Positions 39,947-49,235 of a stretch of 64,000 bases of DNA are shown piece after piece. Where the stretch lies: contig ONMR01000010.1 of NCBI GenBank assembly GCA_900318995.1, forward strand, positions 1-64,000, read 5' to 3'. The notes below the pieces were generated by a model. It ran no database searches. It was given only the letters and a program-made list of their open reading frames with translations, and was not told the origin of the DNA. The DNA is from an uncultured Prevotellaceae bacterium (GTDB lineage Bacteria > Bacteroidota > Bacteroidia > Bacteroidales > Bacteroidaceae). How positions within the stretch are numbered: position 1 is the first letter of the stretch; each line of letters opens with the position of its first letter. A program made the position numbers and the translations under genes.

Positions 39947-41638
39947 TTACTCCTTTTGATAGAGGAATCGTTTGATACTCTTTTTGGGAGTCTTTTCAAA
40001 CTCTTCGTGGTAGATGCGTATCTGGGAGATTTTCTCGTAGGCGGGCAGGATGTTGTTCAGTTCCTGACGGTTCTGCTCCATCACCTCGGCTATCTGCTCA
40101 TCGGTCATGCCGGACTTCATAGCCTCGTCAAAATCGGGATAGACCAGAGCTACCAGCTTATCGGACTCAGAAATTACAACTGACTCGTTTACAAGGTTCA
40201 TGTTGTTCAGATGATCCTCAATCTCCTCGGGGTAGATGTTCTGGCCCGAAGGACCAAGAATCATGCTCTTGCTGCGGCCCTTAATGAATATGTTGCCGTC
40301 CTTGTCCATGATACCCAGGTCACCGGTATACATCCAGCCGTCAGGATCGATGGTCTCCTCGGTCAGTTTCTCGTTCTTGTAATAACCCAGCATAACGTTG
40401 GGGCCGCGGCAGATTATCTCACCGGGTACATGCTCGGGATCGTTACTCAGAATCTTGACCTCCATGTTGGGAACAGGCTTGCCGCATGAACCGGGAGCGA
40501 ATGTGGTCTTGTCGTCGTATGCAATGATAGGACCGCACTCAGTGGCACCGTAACCCACGGTGTAGGGGAAATGTATGGATGAAATGAATCTCTCAACTTC
40601 CTGATTGAAGGGAGCACCACCCAGGATTACCTCGTAGAAGTTGCCTCCGAATCCCTTTATCATCTCATCGCAGACCTTCTTCTTGATCTGGTCGTTCACG
40701 ATGGGCACCTTGAGCAGGAGTTTCATGGACGGAGTCTCCAACTTGGGCAGTATGTTCTTCTTTATGATCTTCTCGATTACCAGAGGTACTGATACGATAA
40801 GCATGGGTTTGATCTCACCCAGAGCCTGGAATATGATCTTGGGGCTGGGCAGGCGGGTCAGGAAGAATACGTGGCAACCCTCCAGGAACTCATGGAAGAA
40901 CTCGAATGCGAATCCGTACATGTGAGCCATGGGGAGCATGGATATTACCTTGTCGCCTGATTTCATGACATACATGACTCTCTTGGCAAACAGATGGTTG
41001 CTTATGAGTGAGCGGTAGGGCAGCATGACACCCTTTGAGAATCCGGTCGATCCGGATGTGTAGTTTATCATGGCCATATCATCAAAGCCGGTCTCATAAT
41101 ACTTGACATCCTTCTTGGTGAACTCCTTGGGGTATTTGCGTCCGAACAGCTCGTTCAGGTGCTCGCGTGCATAAGTGAGTTTCTCATTACGTGAAATCAC
41201 CAGCTGGTATTCGTCAAGAGTGATGATACCCTCTACGTTGGGCATCGAGGCCTCGTTCAGGTTCTCCCAGATCTGGTCTCCTGCAAAGAAGAGCTTGGTC
41301 TCGGAGTGGTTTATGATATGGTGAATGTTATCGGCCTTGAACTCATGCAGGATAGGAACCACTACAGCGCCGTATGTGAGTGCTGCTATGCAGGCGGTGC
41401 CCCAGTTGGAGCTGTTCTTGCCGCACAGTGCAATGCGGTCACCGGGTTTCAGACCGGCCTCGTCAAAGAGTATGTGCAGCTTGGCAACACGGCGGGCTAC
41501 GTCGCGGTAGAGCAGGGTAGCGCCTTTATAGTCTGTAAATGCCTCAAGGTCCCAGTTCTTGATTATGGAACCGGCTATGTAAGCATTCAGGTTCTTCTCG
41601 GTGAAGACGTTGTCGGATCTGTCGTAGTGATCTATCAT
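39947..41638 (-). CDS. AMP-binding acyl-CoA synthetase (long-chain type)
   Basis: 563 residues. Adenylate-forming motifs: MINYTSGSTGFSKGVMLPYRS (ATP loop), YGATECGPI, GDLGIMDKDGNIFIKGRSKSMI and SGQNIYPEEIEDHLN. The C-terminal catalytic Lys is in TPKKSIKRFLY. It joins fatty acids to CoA for lipid making or uptake. Its start lies 11 bases downstream of yggS, so it is probably read with it. The right arm of the folded element ends two bases before its stop. Confidence 0.9.
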   Translation of the reverse strand: MIDHYDRSDNVFTEKNLNAYIAGSIIKNWDLEAFTDYKGATLLYRDVARRVAKLHILFDEAGLKPGDRIALCGKNSSNWGTACIAALTYGAVVVPILHEFKADNIHHIINHSETKLFFAGDQIWENLNEASMPNVEGIITLDEYQLVISRNEKLTYAREHLNELFGRKYPKEFTKKDVKYYETGFDDMAMINYTSGSTGFSKGVMLPYRSLISNHLFAKRVMYVMKSGDKVISMLPMAHMYGFAFEFFHEFLEGCHVFFLTRLPSPKIIFQALGEIKPMLIVSVPLVIEKIIKKNILPKLETPSMKLLLKVPIVNDQIKKKVCDEMIKGFGGNFYEVILGGAPFNQEVERFISSIHFPYTVGYGATECGPIIAYDDKTTFAPGSCGKPVPNMEVKILSNDPEHVPGEIICRGPNVMLGYYKNEKLTEETIDPDGWMYTGDLGIMDKDGNIFIKGRSKSMILGPSGQNIYPEEIEDHLNNMNLVNESVVISESDKLVALVYPDFDEAMKSGMTDEQIAEVMEQNRQELNNILPAYEKISQIRIYHEEFEKTPKKSIKRFLYQKE

Positions 41639-41649
41639 ATAATGTGTTG

Positions 41650-42330
41650 TTATTTGTTCAGATTGTAGTTTCTCTCTCCGAATATGGAACTGCCTATGCG
41701 TACCATATTGCTTCCGGCCTCAATAGCCAACTCATAATCGCCGCTCATGCCGGCCGATATGGTATTGAAATCAGCGCTGCCGGCAAAATACTTCTGCTTG
41801 TATGTATCAAAGAGTTCCTTCAGACGGCCGAACTCACGACGGACCTGAGCCTCATCATCAGTATTGGTGGCCATTCCCATGACTCCGCCGATGGTGATGT
41901 TCTGCAGGTCTTTCCACTTGCCCTCGTCAAGCATCTGGGTGCACTCATCGGCCGAGAATCCGAACTTGGTCTCCTCGGAAGCAATGTGCAACTGAAGCAG
42001 GCATGTTATGTGACGGTTAAAGCGGGCGGCCTGACGGTCTATCTCGGCGAGTTTGTCATATGTATCAACTCCCTGTATGACCGATACGTACGGCGCCATC
42101 ATCTTGATCTTGTTGCTCTGGACGTGGCCGATGAAATGCCACTCGATATCCTTGGGCAGAACCTGACTCTTGGCTGTCATCTCCTGAACCTTGTTCTCAC
42201 CGAATATACGCTGTCCGGCATCATAAGCCTCCTGGAGCATCTCGACCGGGTGGGTCTTGGATACTGCTACAAGCGTTACTCCTGGGGGGAGTGTGGCTTT
42301 GATTCGGTTCAGGTTCTCTTTAATGTCCAT
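41650..42330 (-). CDS. YggS family PLP homeostasis protein
   Basis: 226 residues from the ATG at 42330; a TTG at 42351 overlaps the promoter box and is rejected. Motifs: LVAVSKTHP (PLP Lys), IFGENKVQEM, WHFIGHVQSNKIK, LQLHIASEETKFGFS, GMSGDYELAIEAGSNMVRIGSSIFG. These proteins hold and buffer pyridoxal phosphate and have no clear enzyme activity. Confidence 0.94.
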   Translation of the reverse strand: MDIKENLNRIKATLPPGVTLVAVSKTHPVEMLQEAYDAGQRIFGENKVQEMTAKSQVLPKDIEWHFIGHVQSNKIKMMAPYVSVIQGVDTYDKLAEIDRQAARFNRHITCLLQLHIASEETKFGFSADECTQMLDEGKWKDLQNITIGGVMGMATNTDDEAQVRREFGRLKELFDTYKQKYFAGSADFNTISAGMSGDYELAIEAGSNMVRIGSSIFGERNYNLNK

Positions 42331-42347
42331 ATAAAACGGAAAACGCT

Positions 42348-42356
42348 GCAAAGTTA
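42348..42356 (-). promoter_or_regulatory. -7 box for yggS
   Basis: TAACTTTGC on the minus strand, 17 bases before the ATG at 42330. Confidence 0.65.
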
Positions 42357-42400
42357 CTTTTAGGACACCACTAAGGTTTTAAAAATGTCCATTATTTGAT

Positions 42401-44893
42401 TTAACGTGCACACTTTAAAATAATGTGTGCATCATTTAGTCCTTCGGATGATGCTTTCACCTTTATCTTTCCCTTTCTGGAGTCGTTTTGCACAACTACC
42501 AGACACTTTCCGTAAAACGCCTTGCGCTTATTGTCCTTGAAACGCTCCAGCGATATGGGGCTTCCGTTGTCAACTCCGGCGATGAATCCCTTTCCTTCAA
42601 TCTGGAACTGCACCAGGTTGTCGGCGTTGGGGCACAGGTTGCCGTCCTTGTCCAGAATCTCGACGGTCACAAAACTAAGGTCTGTCCCGTTGCTTTTTAT
42701 TTTGCTCCGGTCGGGTGTCAGACGAATCTGTGCGGGCTCGCCTGCAGTATGTATCTCCCGGCTGGCAGTCTCGACTCCGTCTTTGCGGGCCACAACCTTG
42801 ACTGTGCCTGGCTCAAAAGTCACGTTCCAGACTACATGCAGATGCTCTGAGTCCTTGCTGCGAATACCCTGTGACTTGCCGTTTATGTAGAGCTCCACCT
42901 CATCGGCATTGTTGTAATAGCACCACATGTCAATCTGCTGTCCGGGCTCCCAGTTCCAGTGGGGGAACAGGTGCAGCACGGGGGTATCGGTCCACTCTGA
43001 CTGATAGAGGTAATAGATGTCCTTGGGGAATCCGGCCAGGTCAACTATCCCGAAGTATGAACTGCGGGCGGGCCAGCCGTATGGGGTGGGCTCACCAATG
43101 TAGTCAAATCCGGTCCAGATATACTGTCCTGCCACAAAGGGCTGGGAGTTAAGGAATATCAGGTTCTCCTCATGATGGCTGCCCCACGGGGTGGCAACGT
43201 TGTCATATGCAGAGCATGAGAATGTCTCGTTAAAGTAGGGACGGTCCCAGCGCACCGGGCGCGTCATCATCTGTCCGGACGGCATCTCATAGAACCCGCG
43301 TGTCATCAGGGCCGATACGCTCTCGGTTATTATGAACGGCTTGCCGGGGAAAAGACGCGGTACTGACGGTACGTTCTGGTTATGGTAGTTGTAGCCAATC
43401 ACATCGATGGCACCGGAGCGGAAAAGGTGGTTGCCGGGACTGGGCTCATTGCAACCGGCAGTTACCGGACGGGTGGGGTCAAGTTCCTTAATTATCTCTG
43501 TCAGGCGGGCGGTAATCAGTGAATTAACGCTCATTTCACCCTCCTTGGCCAACTGGTCCTCGCTGTGTCCCATGTTAAGTATAAGGTTGGCCTGCTCAAG
43601 GCTCAGGGTATCGGCCTTGGCATCGGACCACTGCTCAAGTACCTCGTTGCCTATGCTCCACAGCACTATGCTGGGGTGGTTGCGGTCACGTACCACAAGG
43701 TCGGTCAGGTCACGCTCATACCACTCATCAAAGAAACGGGCATAGTCGCGCTCGGTCTTGTGGCGGCGCCACATGTCAAAAGCCTCATCCATTACCAGGA
43801 ATCCCATGCGGTCGCACAAGTCAAGCAGTATGGGCGAGGGTGGGTTGTGTGAGCAGCGTATTCCGTTGCAGCCCATCCCTTTGAGTATCTGTAATTGACG
43901 CTCTATGGCACGCTCGTTAGTTGTAGCGCCCAGACAGCCCAGGTCATGGTGGTTGCAAACACCGTTTATGCGTACATGCTCTCCGTTCAGGAAGAATCCG
44001 CTGTCGGCGCGGAACTCTATGGTGCGGATTCCGAACGGGGTAGAGTATGTGTCAATGGTCTTTCCGTTCAATCTTATTTCTGTAATCATGGTGTACATGT
44101 AAGGGTCATCGACACTCCACAGGTGTGGCTCTGTCATGTGAACCTGCTGCTGAATGGTGTTCTTGCCGTTAGAGGCTACCAGATGGCCTGCAATCATGGA
44201 CACTCACTTGCCTTTGTCATCCACTATACCGGACCATACAGTTATTTCAGCAGGATCTGGACTGTCGTTTTCTATGGTGACTTCAACGTTTACGATTGTG
44301 GCTTGATCTGTAATTTCTGTGTTAATGTATGTACCCCATTGGGCTACATGTACCGGGGTGGTCTTCACTATCCTCACGTCACGGTAAATGCCGCACCCCG
44401 AGTACCAGCGGCTGTTGGGTTGGTCGGAGTTATCGACCTTTACTGCTATAACGTTTTCACCTTCCCAGTTGATGTATTGTGTCAGGTTATAACTGAATGA
44501 TATATATCCGTATGGGCGTGTACCCAGCAAGTGCCCGTTTATATAGACCGAGCTGTTCATATAGACGCCGTCAAACTCTATGCTGAACACCTGGCCTTTA
44601 TCCTTTTTGGAAACCTTAAATGTCTTGCGGTACCAGCCTATGCCGCCGGGCAGCGCGCCGCCGCCTGTGCCGGATGGGTTGTGCTCGTCAAAATCGCCCT
44701 CAATGGCCCAGTCATGGGGCACGTCAAGGGTGCGCCAGCCACTGTCATCGAACTCAATATCAGCGGGATTACTGTCGGACTCAGGATTAAGGCAGAACTT
44801 CCAATCTTTGTTGAAATCAATCACCTCCCTTGCGCCAAGACAGGTTGCGTATAGGGAAAACAGAAATATCAGTATGTGTTTTAGCCGTTCCAT
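42401..44893 (-). pseudogene. GH2 beta-galactosidase broken by an in-frame TGA
   Basis: From the ATG at 44893 (export signal MERLKHILIFLFSLYATC) the frame runs through the GH2 sugar-binding domain (REVIDFNKDWKF, DVPHDWAIEGDF, GIGWYRKTF) into the Ig-like domain and stops at a TGA (44204-44206). The next codon continues the same domain in the same frame to 42401. Together they make a full enzyme of about 830 residues: acid/base Glu in SIGNEVLEQW, nucleophile Glu in IITESVSAL, DUF4982 (from about 600) and an invasin-like Ig end. The stop falls in the middle of a fold, so the pieces cannot be separate domains. It is a nonsense mutation, a sequencing error, or rare readthrough. Other genes here end in TGA, so the code is not changed. 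Confidence 0.8.
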
Positions 44894-44897
44894 AAAG

Positions 44898-44906
44898 GCA
44901 AAGATA
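44898..44906 (-). promoter_or_regulatory. -7 box for the GH2 gene
   Basis: TATCTTTGC on the minus strand, only four bases before the ATG at 44893; the message would be leaderless. Confidence 0.6.
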
Positions 44907-44919
44907 AACCGAAAATGCA

Positions 44920-44928
44920 TATCTTCGC
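44920..44928 (+). promoter_or_regulatory. Variant -7 box (TTCGC) for the ABC permease gene
   Basis: TATCTTCGC, eight bases before the ATG at 44937, divergent from the GH2 box 13 bases away. Confidence 0.45.
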
Positions 44929-44936
44929 GTTCAGTT

Positions 44937-46175
44937 ATGGAGAAGTTTCTGGCCAGACGTTTGTATGGTAGGGACGAGGGCGTAAAAGGCGGCTCCCGTC
45001 CGGCTATCATCATTGCTACTGCAGGCATAGCGGTGGGGCTGATGGTAATGATATTGACAATGTCGGTAACCAGAGGCTTCAAATGTCAGATTCGGGACAA
45101 GGTGATGGGATTCTCTCAGCATATTACCGTAACCAACACTTACGTGGGTATGGGCATTATTGAAGATCCGGTAACTTGTACTGACTCCGCATTCAAGGCA
45201 TTGTCCAACCTGGAACTTGTTAAGCGTGTACAGCCATTTGTGAACAAGCCCTGTATTGTGCGCACCGATGAGGCTTTCCACGGATTCATGCTCAAGGGCA
45301 TAGACGCCAATTATGACCGCACTTTCCTTAATCAATATATGCTGGAGGGTGGTTTCCCTGAACTTCAAGACTCTTTGGGGTCCAACTGGATAATCCTGTC
45401 CCGCACCATAGCCGATATGCTGGGACTGGAAGTGGGTTCCAAGGCAGATGTCTATTTTATGCAGAACCAGGTGCGAATACGCAGGCTAACTGTTACAGGA
45501 ATATACGAGACAGGTTTTCTGGAGTATGACCGTATGTTCGGTGTTTCGGAACTGGCATTGTTGCAGCGCCTTAATGAATGGACTCCCGATGAATATACAG
45601 GACTTGAAATACGCCTTAAAGATTACCAAAGGATCGATGACGGATATAGTCAGGTTCGTGGTGTGATGAATGAACTGGAAAGCATTAATGATGAGGATTA
45701 TCTGGTTCAAACAATGTATGATACACATTCCGGCCTTTTTGCCTGGTTGGATGTGCTTGACCTTAATGTTTGGATCATTCTGGCACTCATGCTGGGTATT
45801 GCGGGATTCACCATGATTTCCGGCCTGCTAATTATAATATTTGAGCGAACCGCAACAATAGGTACTCTCAAATCTATGGGTGCATCAAACAGTACCGTAA
45901 GAAAGGTGTTCCTGCGACTGGCATCATATATAATCATTAAAGGTATGGCGATAGGTAATGTGGTTGGAATAGTTATCTGTTTTGTTCAGCAGTGGTTTCA
46001 TATAATTCCGCTGGATCCTGCCAATTACTATCTTGACAGCGTACCAATGCAGATTGGCTTGGGATGGCTCATCATCCTTAACGTGGTAATGTTCATCCTT
46101 TCCATGCTGATGATGCTCATTCCAAGTGCAGTCATCTCAAGGATAGTACCCTCCAAGTCAATCCGGTTCGAGTAG
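44937..46175 (+). CDS. ABC transporter permease, LolC/LolE-like (FtsX domain)
   Basis: 412 residues from the ATG at 44937; longer frames start within the opposite-strand GH2 gene. It opens EKFLARRLYGRDEG, with a first membrane helix at about 25-45 (IIIATAGIAVGLMVMILTMSV), a large outside domain (about 50-270) and three helices near the end (WIILALMLGIAGFTMISGLLIIIFERTATIGTLKSMGAS). This is the plan of the lipoprotein-releasing permeases that pass lipoproteins to LolA. The ATPase partner (LolD) is not next to it. ABC transporters with a MacB-like fold are an alternative. Confidence 0.85.
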   Translation: MEKFLARRLYGRDEGVKGGSRPAIIIATAGIAVGLMVMILTMSVTRGFKCQIRDKVMGFSQHITVTNTYVGMGIIEDPVTCTDSAFKALSNLELVKRVQPFVNKPCIVRTDEAFHGFMLKGIDANYDRTFLNQYMLEGGFPELQDSLGSNWIILSRTIADMLGLEVGSKADVYFMQNQVRIRRLTVTGIYETGFLEYDRMFGVSELALLQRLNEWTPDEYTGLEIRLKDYQRIDDGYSQVRGVMNELESINDEDYLVQTMYDTHSGLFAWLDVLDLNVWIILALMLGIAGFTMISGLLIIIFERTATIGTLKSMGASNSTVRKVFLRLASYIIIKGMAIGNVVGIVICFVQQWFHIIPLDPANYYLDSVPMQIGLGWLIILNVVMFILSMLMMLIPSAVISRIVPSKSIRFE

Positions 46176-46203
46176 GGCGCTATCTTGTAAATCAAATTAT
46201 CAT

Positions 46204-47586
46204 TTACTTGTTGAACAGGTTTGAGTATTGTTCGGGATTCTCCTTGATGGAGTTATACATGTACTGTATGTTGTCAATAACAGCCTGACTGTCCTCCATA
46301 TTGCTGCTTTTTTCCAACATCAGGCAACTCTCCAGCAGGAATACGTATGCTGCATTGAATACATGATCACCGCTGTCATTGAAATCTGTAACCACCTTGG
46401 CCCCTCTTTCATTTAGGAATGCAGCCATCCGTACGCTTGCCTGCCATGTCATATAGGAGTCACCAGGGCTGTGCATTACAAAGAACTGTGTATTTGGATT
46501 GGGCTTCCACTGGACTGTTGAGTCGCAAAGTGAATTCTCACGGAACTTGTGGTACATGGTAAGGCCTACACCCTGGGTCCAGTCACGGGCAGCCGGGGTT
46601 AGGATTTGGTCAACGGTCTTTTCCATACCTATCCGCTCGTTTATGCCGTCAGTGTTGTAGCTTTTGTCAAGAATCCATTCCTGAATGCTGTCACACAATG
46701 GCGGCATGAATATATCATCGTACCCGAGTCCAAGATTGTACGTCTCATTGTAAGCTACCATGATGAGCGGCAGCGCACAAACAAAACTGGTCGTGTTCTT
46801 ATTGACATAATCCTGCCATACTATGTTTATGTCAAACGGTGAGGCTCCTACTGCCGTCAATGCTATGTCGATGTCGGGGCGGTTCTCGTCAATAAATCTC
46901 TGTATGCCTATGGCCTGCATTCCTGCACTTGAATAGCCTACATTTGAAACAGGTATACTGTCTGTCTTAAACTTAAGCGAATCCAGAATCTCCATTGCGG
47001 CATCCCAGCAATCCAACGTCTCTACTGCGGTTATTTCCGGGCAGCAGTAAGCCTGAGGCTTGTCTACAGTGAGAGTCCATCCATACAGGTCTGATGATAT
47101 TGCTATGGTGTTCTGTTGATTGTTCATGAAAAACTCAAGTTCAGACTGTGTGTTGAGCGTCAGACGCTCGTTTCTGGAGGCGTGAGTCCACTGGGTGACA
47201 ATAAGCAGGTGTCTGGGATCGGCTTCCTTGTTGAACACGGCACGCGGCATACTGATGCTTCCCGTAAGACGGACAGGAGTCTTTAGGTCCGGACCTACGC
47301 TGTTGTACTCAAAGATGATCTGATCACATTCTGATCTGAATTGCCCTCCGGCAAGGTCTGCCAGTACGGTTTTCTGTCGGTCCGGATTTATTATCTCCCA
47401 GTCAAGGGAATATGTGCGCTGCGGAGTTCCGGGGTTGACATCTATTTTTTCTTCTTCATCATCTTTTACTCCGTCAAGTATTTCTTCAGAGCACGATGAA
47501 ACAGATACTGCAATCCCTGAAAAGAAAAATACGGAGGCAAGTACGCCAGAACTGAAATTTCTGATAATCATTTTAATACAATTCAT
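46204..47586 (-). CDS. Lipoprotein alpha/beta hydrolase A (lipase- or esterase-like)
   Basis: 460 residues with a lipoprotein signal (ASVFFFSGIAVSVSSC). The nucleophile elbow is GYSSAG (about 215), in the G-x-S-x-G form; the regions around MHSPGDSYMTWQASVRM (likely Asp) and FNDSGDHVFNA (likely His) complete a believable triad. Similar plan to the next gene upstream, from which it is separated by 16 bases, so the two look like an old tandem duplication that has drifted apart. It is the last gene of the ten-gene run. Substrate unknown; secreted lipases and peptidoglycan- or polyester-acting esterases share this fold. Confidence 0.72.
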   Translation of the reverse strand: MNCIKMIIRNFSSGVLASVFFFSGIAVSVSSCSEEILDGVKDDEEEKIDVNPGTPQRTYSLDWEIINPDRQKTVLADLAGGQFRSECDQIIFEYNSVGPDLKTPVRLTGSISMPRAVFNKEADPRHLLIVTQWTHASRNERLTLNTQSELEFFMNNQQNTIAISSDLYGWTLTVDKPQAYCCPEITAVETLDCWDAAMEILDSLKFKTDSIPVSNVGYSSAGMQAIGIQRFIDENRPDIDIALTAVGASPFDINIVWQDYVNKNTTSFVCALPLIMVAYNETYNLGLGYDDIFMPPLCDSIQEWILDKSYNTDGINERIGMEKTVDQILTPAARDWTQGVGLTMYHKFRENSLCDSTVQWKPNPNTQFFVMHSPGDSYMTWQASVRMAAFLNERGAKVVTDFNDSGDHVFNAAYVFLLESCLMLEKSSNMEDSQAVIDNIQYMYNSIKENPEQYSNLFNK

Positions 47587-47602
47587 TAATCAAATAGTCA
47601 GA

Positions 47603-49225
47603 TTAGAAAAGACTGGATTGGTACTGAGATACTCCCGGACTCCATTTGTTATCCAGGATTTCATGAACCAAGTCGTCATGTATCTCAAGGAAGAAGGATC
47701 TACCCACATCACCATGATCAAAGTAGTTTTGGAATTGTACTACTTTAATATTGTCAAATCCCCAATTCCTTCCCACAGATATTATATTGTCATACGGTAC
47801 CACCGTATCCCATAGTCCGTGGAAAAATGTGAACTGCGTGGGATAATTATGGGTGCCGGTTAAAGACCCTATTTTGGCTTTTAAGACATAGCTTGGTTTC
47901 AAATCGAAGTTGTCAAACAGTCTGTTTTTCATCAGACAGTTTTTGAGTACATTTAATTTATTGAGCAATTCCGGATTGTCTGTGGGTTGCTTGCCATCGC
48001 GGAAAAACTCGAATACCTCTTTTTTGAAAGCGTCCGATGCGCTCACCTTGGTATGGTCTGTGACTTTCATCGATCCGGGATTGTCACCCAGGGCATATTC
48101 ACAGTGAGTGGTAGGATGTATCTTTTTATTGATACGTTCAAATATTCCGGAATTACAGAAACTTTCCGAGAAGAAATCGCTCGGCTTAAGTTCGGCTTTA
48201 ATTGCATCCTTATCCGTCTCACACAGGCCTAGCAACATCAGAGCCGGTGCTACAGGCATGGATAGCCAGTTATTTTTGCAATAATACTCCAAGGTGGCAA
48301 GCGGATCATACGGACCATCTGCGCATACTGCTCCTACAATGGGGTTCGCAAAGGATCTGGCCCAATTGTCGTTGATATGTTCAAGCCAATATCTGTAAGT
48401 GGCGGCAGCAACTGCTCCTCCCTGAGAGAATCCTTCCACTACCACTCTTCCATCACTGAATTCCTCGCCATGATCATTTTTAAACCAGTTTATTGCCACA
48501 TTGAGTGCCTTTATGCACTGACGGGCCTGCACTTCGCGTATCAGGTAAGGTTGTTTGGAGTCTACTGAGGATCCGAATCCTTCATAGTCAGGCATTACCA
48601 CCAGGTAGTTTTCGGTCGTAGCCCACTCGGCACCTAAAAAGCAGGCGTCGTTGAGTCCCTGAAAACCTGTGGCAGTGGGCCTTTCATTATTATCTGTTAT
48701 TGTATAGTGACAGCCCAGGATAATGTTCTTGGCATCAATGTTTACAAAAAAGCGGGTTGGATAAACTACCAGCATGGACATTCTTTTAGTCTTGCCGTCA
48801 GCGCCTATGTCATCATAACTGATTACGGCACGCCCCATCTCCAGTATCTGTCCTGTTATGGCCTCCAGGCTGTTGCCGGGTTCTACGGCAAAAATGGAGT
48901 CGGCCGTACGTTCTGCGAATGCCTGAATACGGTCATATTGAGCTTTGTAGTACTCAAGCATTGCCGTGTCCTCTTTTGTTTCACTGTTTGCATTGGATTT
49001 GTTCTGTATGCGCTTTCTCATCTCATCCAGGATGTTGAATGTGGTATCTTCAACCACCTCTATCTGAGATGCGTCATACTTGAAATACTCGTTGAGTTCG
49101 GCCTCCTCAGGGCTGATTGCGTTGTCAGCCGAATCATCATTATCTGAGCATGAGGAGAAAAAGGCGGTTCCAGCTCCTGCCACCAGTATGCTCAATGCAT
49201 ACCAACTTAAAAGTCCTTTTTTCAT
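47603..49225 (-). CDS. Lipoprotein alpha/beta hydrolase B (secretory-lipase-like)
   Basis: 540 residues with a lipoprotein signal (ILVAGAGTAFFSSC). An acidic linker follows (DNDDSADN), then an alpha/beta hydrolase with the elbow GFSQGG (about 268). The C-terminal TQFTFFHGLWDTVVPYDN and FDHGDVGRSFF hold the likely Asp and His. It resembles secretory lipases (LIP family) in plan. It lies ten bases after the C13 protease fusion gene. Confidence 0.74.
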   Translation of the reverse strand: MKKGLLSWYALSILVAGAGTAFFSSCSDNDDSADNAISPEEAELNEYFKYDASQIEVVEDTTFNILDEMRKRIQNKSNANSETKEDTAMLEYYKAQYDRIQAFAERTADSIFAVEPGNSLEAITGQILEMGRAVISYDDIGADGKTKRMSMLVVYPTRFFVNIDAKNIILGCHYTITDNNERPTATGFQGLNDACFLGAEWATTENYLVVMPDYEGFGSSVDSKQPYLIREVQARQCIKALNVAINWFKNDHGEEFSDGRVVVEGFSQGGAVAAATYRYWLEHINDNWARSFANPIVGAVCADGPYDPLATLEYYCKNNWLSMPVAPALMLLGLCETDKDAIKAELKPSDFFSESFCNSGIFERINKKIHPTTHCEYALGDNPGSMKVTDHTKVSASDAFKKEVFEFFRDGKQPTDNPELLNKLNVLKNCLMKNRLFDNFDLKPSYVLKAKIGSLTGTHNYPTQFTFFHGLWDTVVPYDNIISVGRNWGFDNIKVVQFQNYFDHGDVGRSFFLEIHDDLVHEILDNKWSPGVSQYQSSLF

Positions 49226-49235
49226 AATCTGTTAT

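Noticed and set aside
44204-44206. TGA read as an amino acid (changed genetic code)
   Set aside because: Many intact genes here, such as hicA, uxuA and lysA, end in TGA, so a general code change is excluded.
42401-45082. Two separate genes in place of one broken GH2 gene
   Set aside because: The break is in the middle of an Ig-like domain and both parts are in one frame; the extra N-terminal 63 codons to 45082 overlap the divergent permease gene and lack an export signal.
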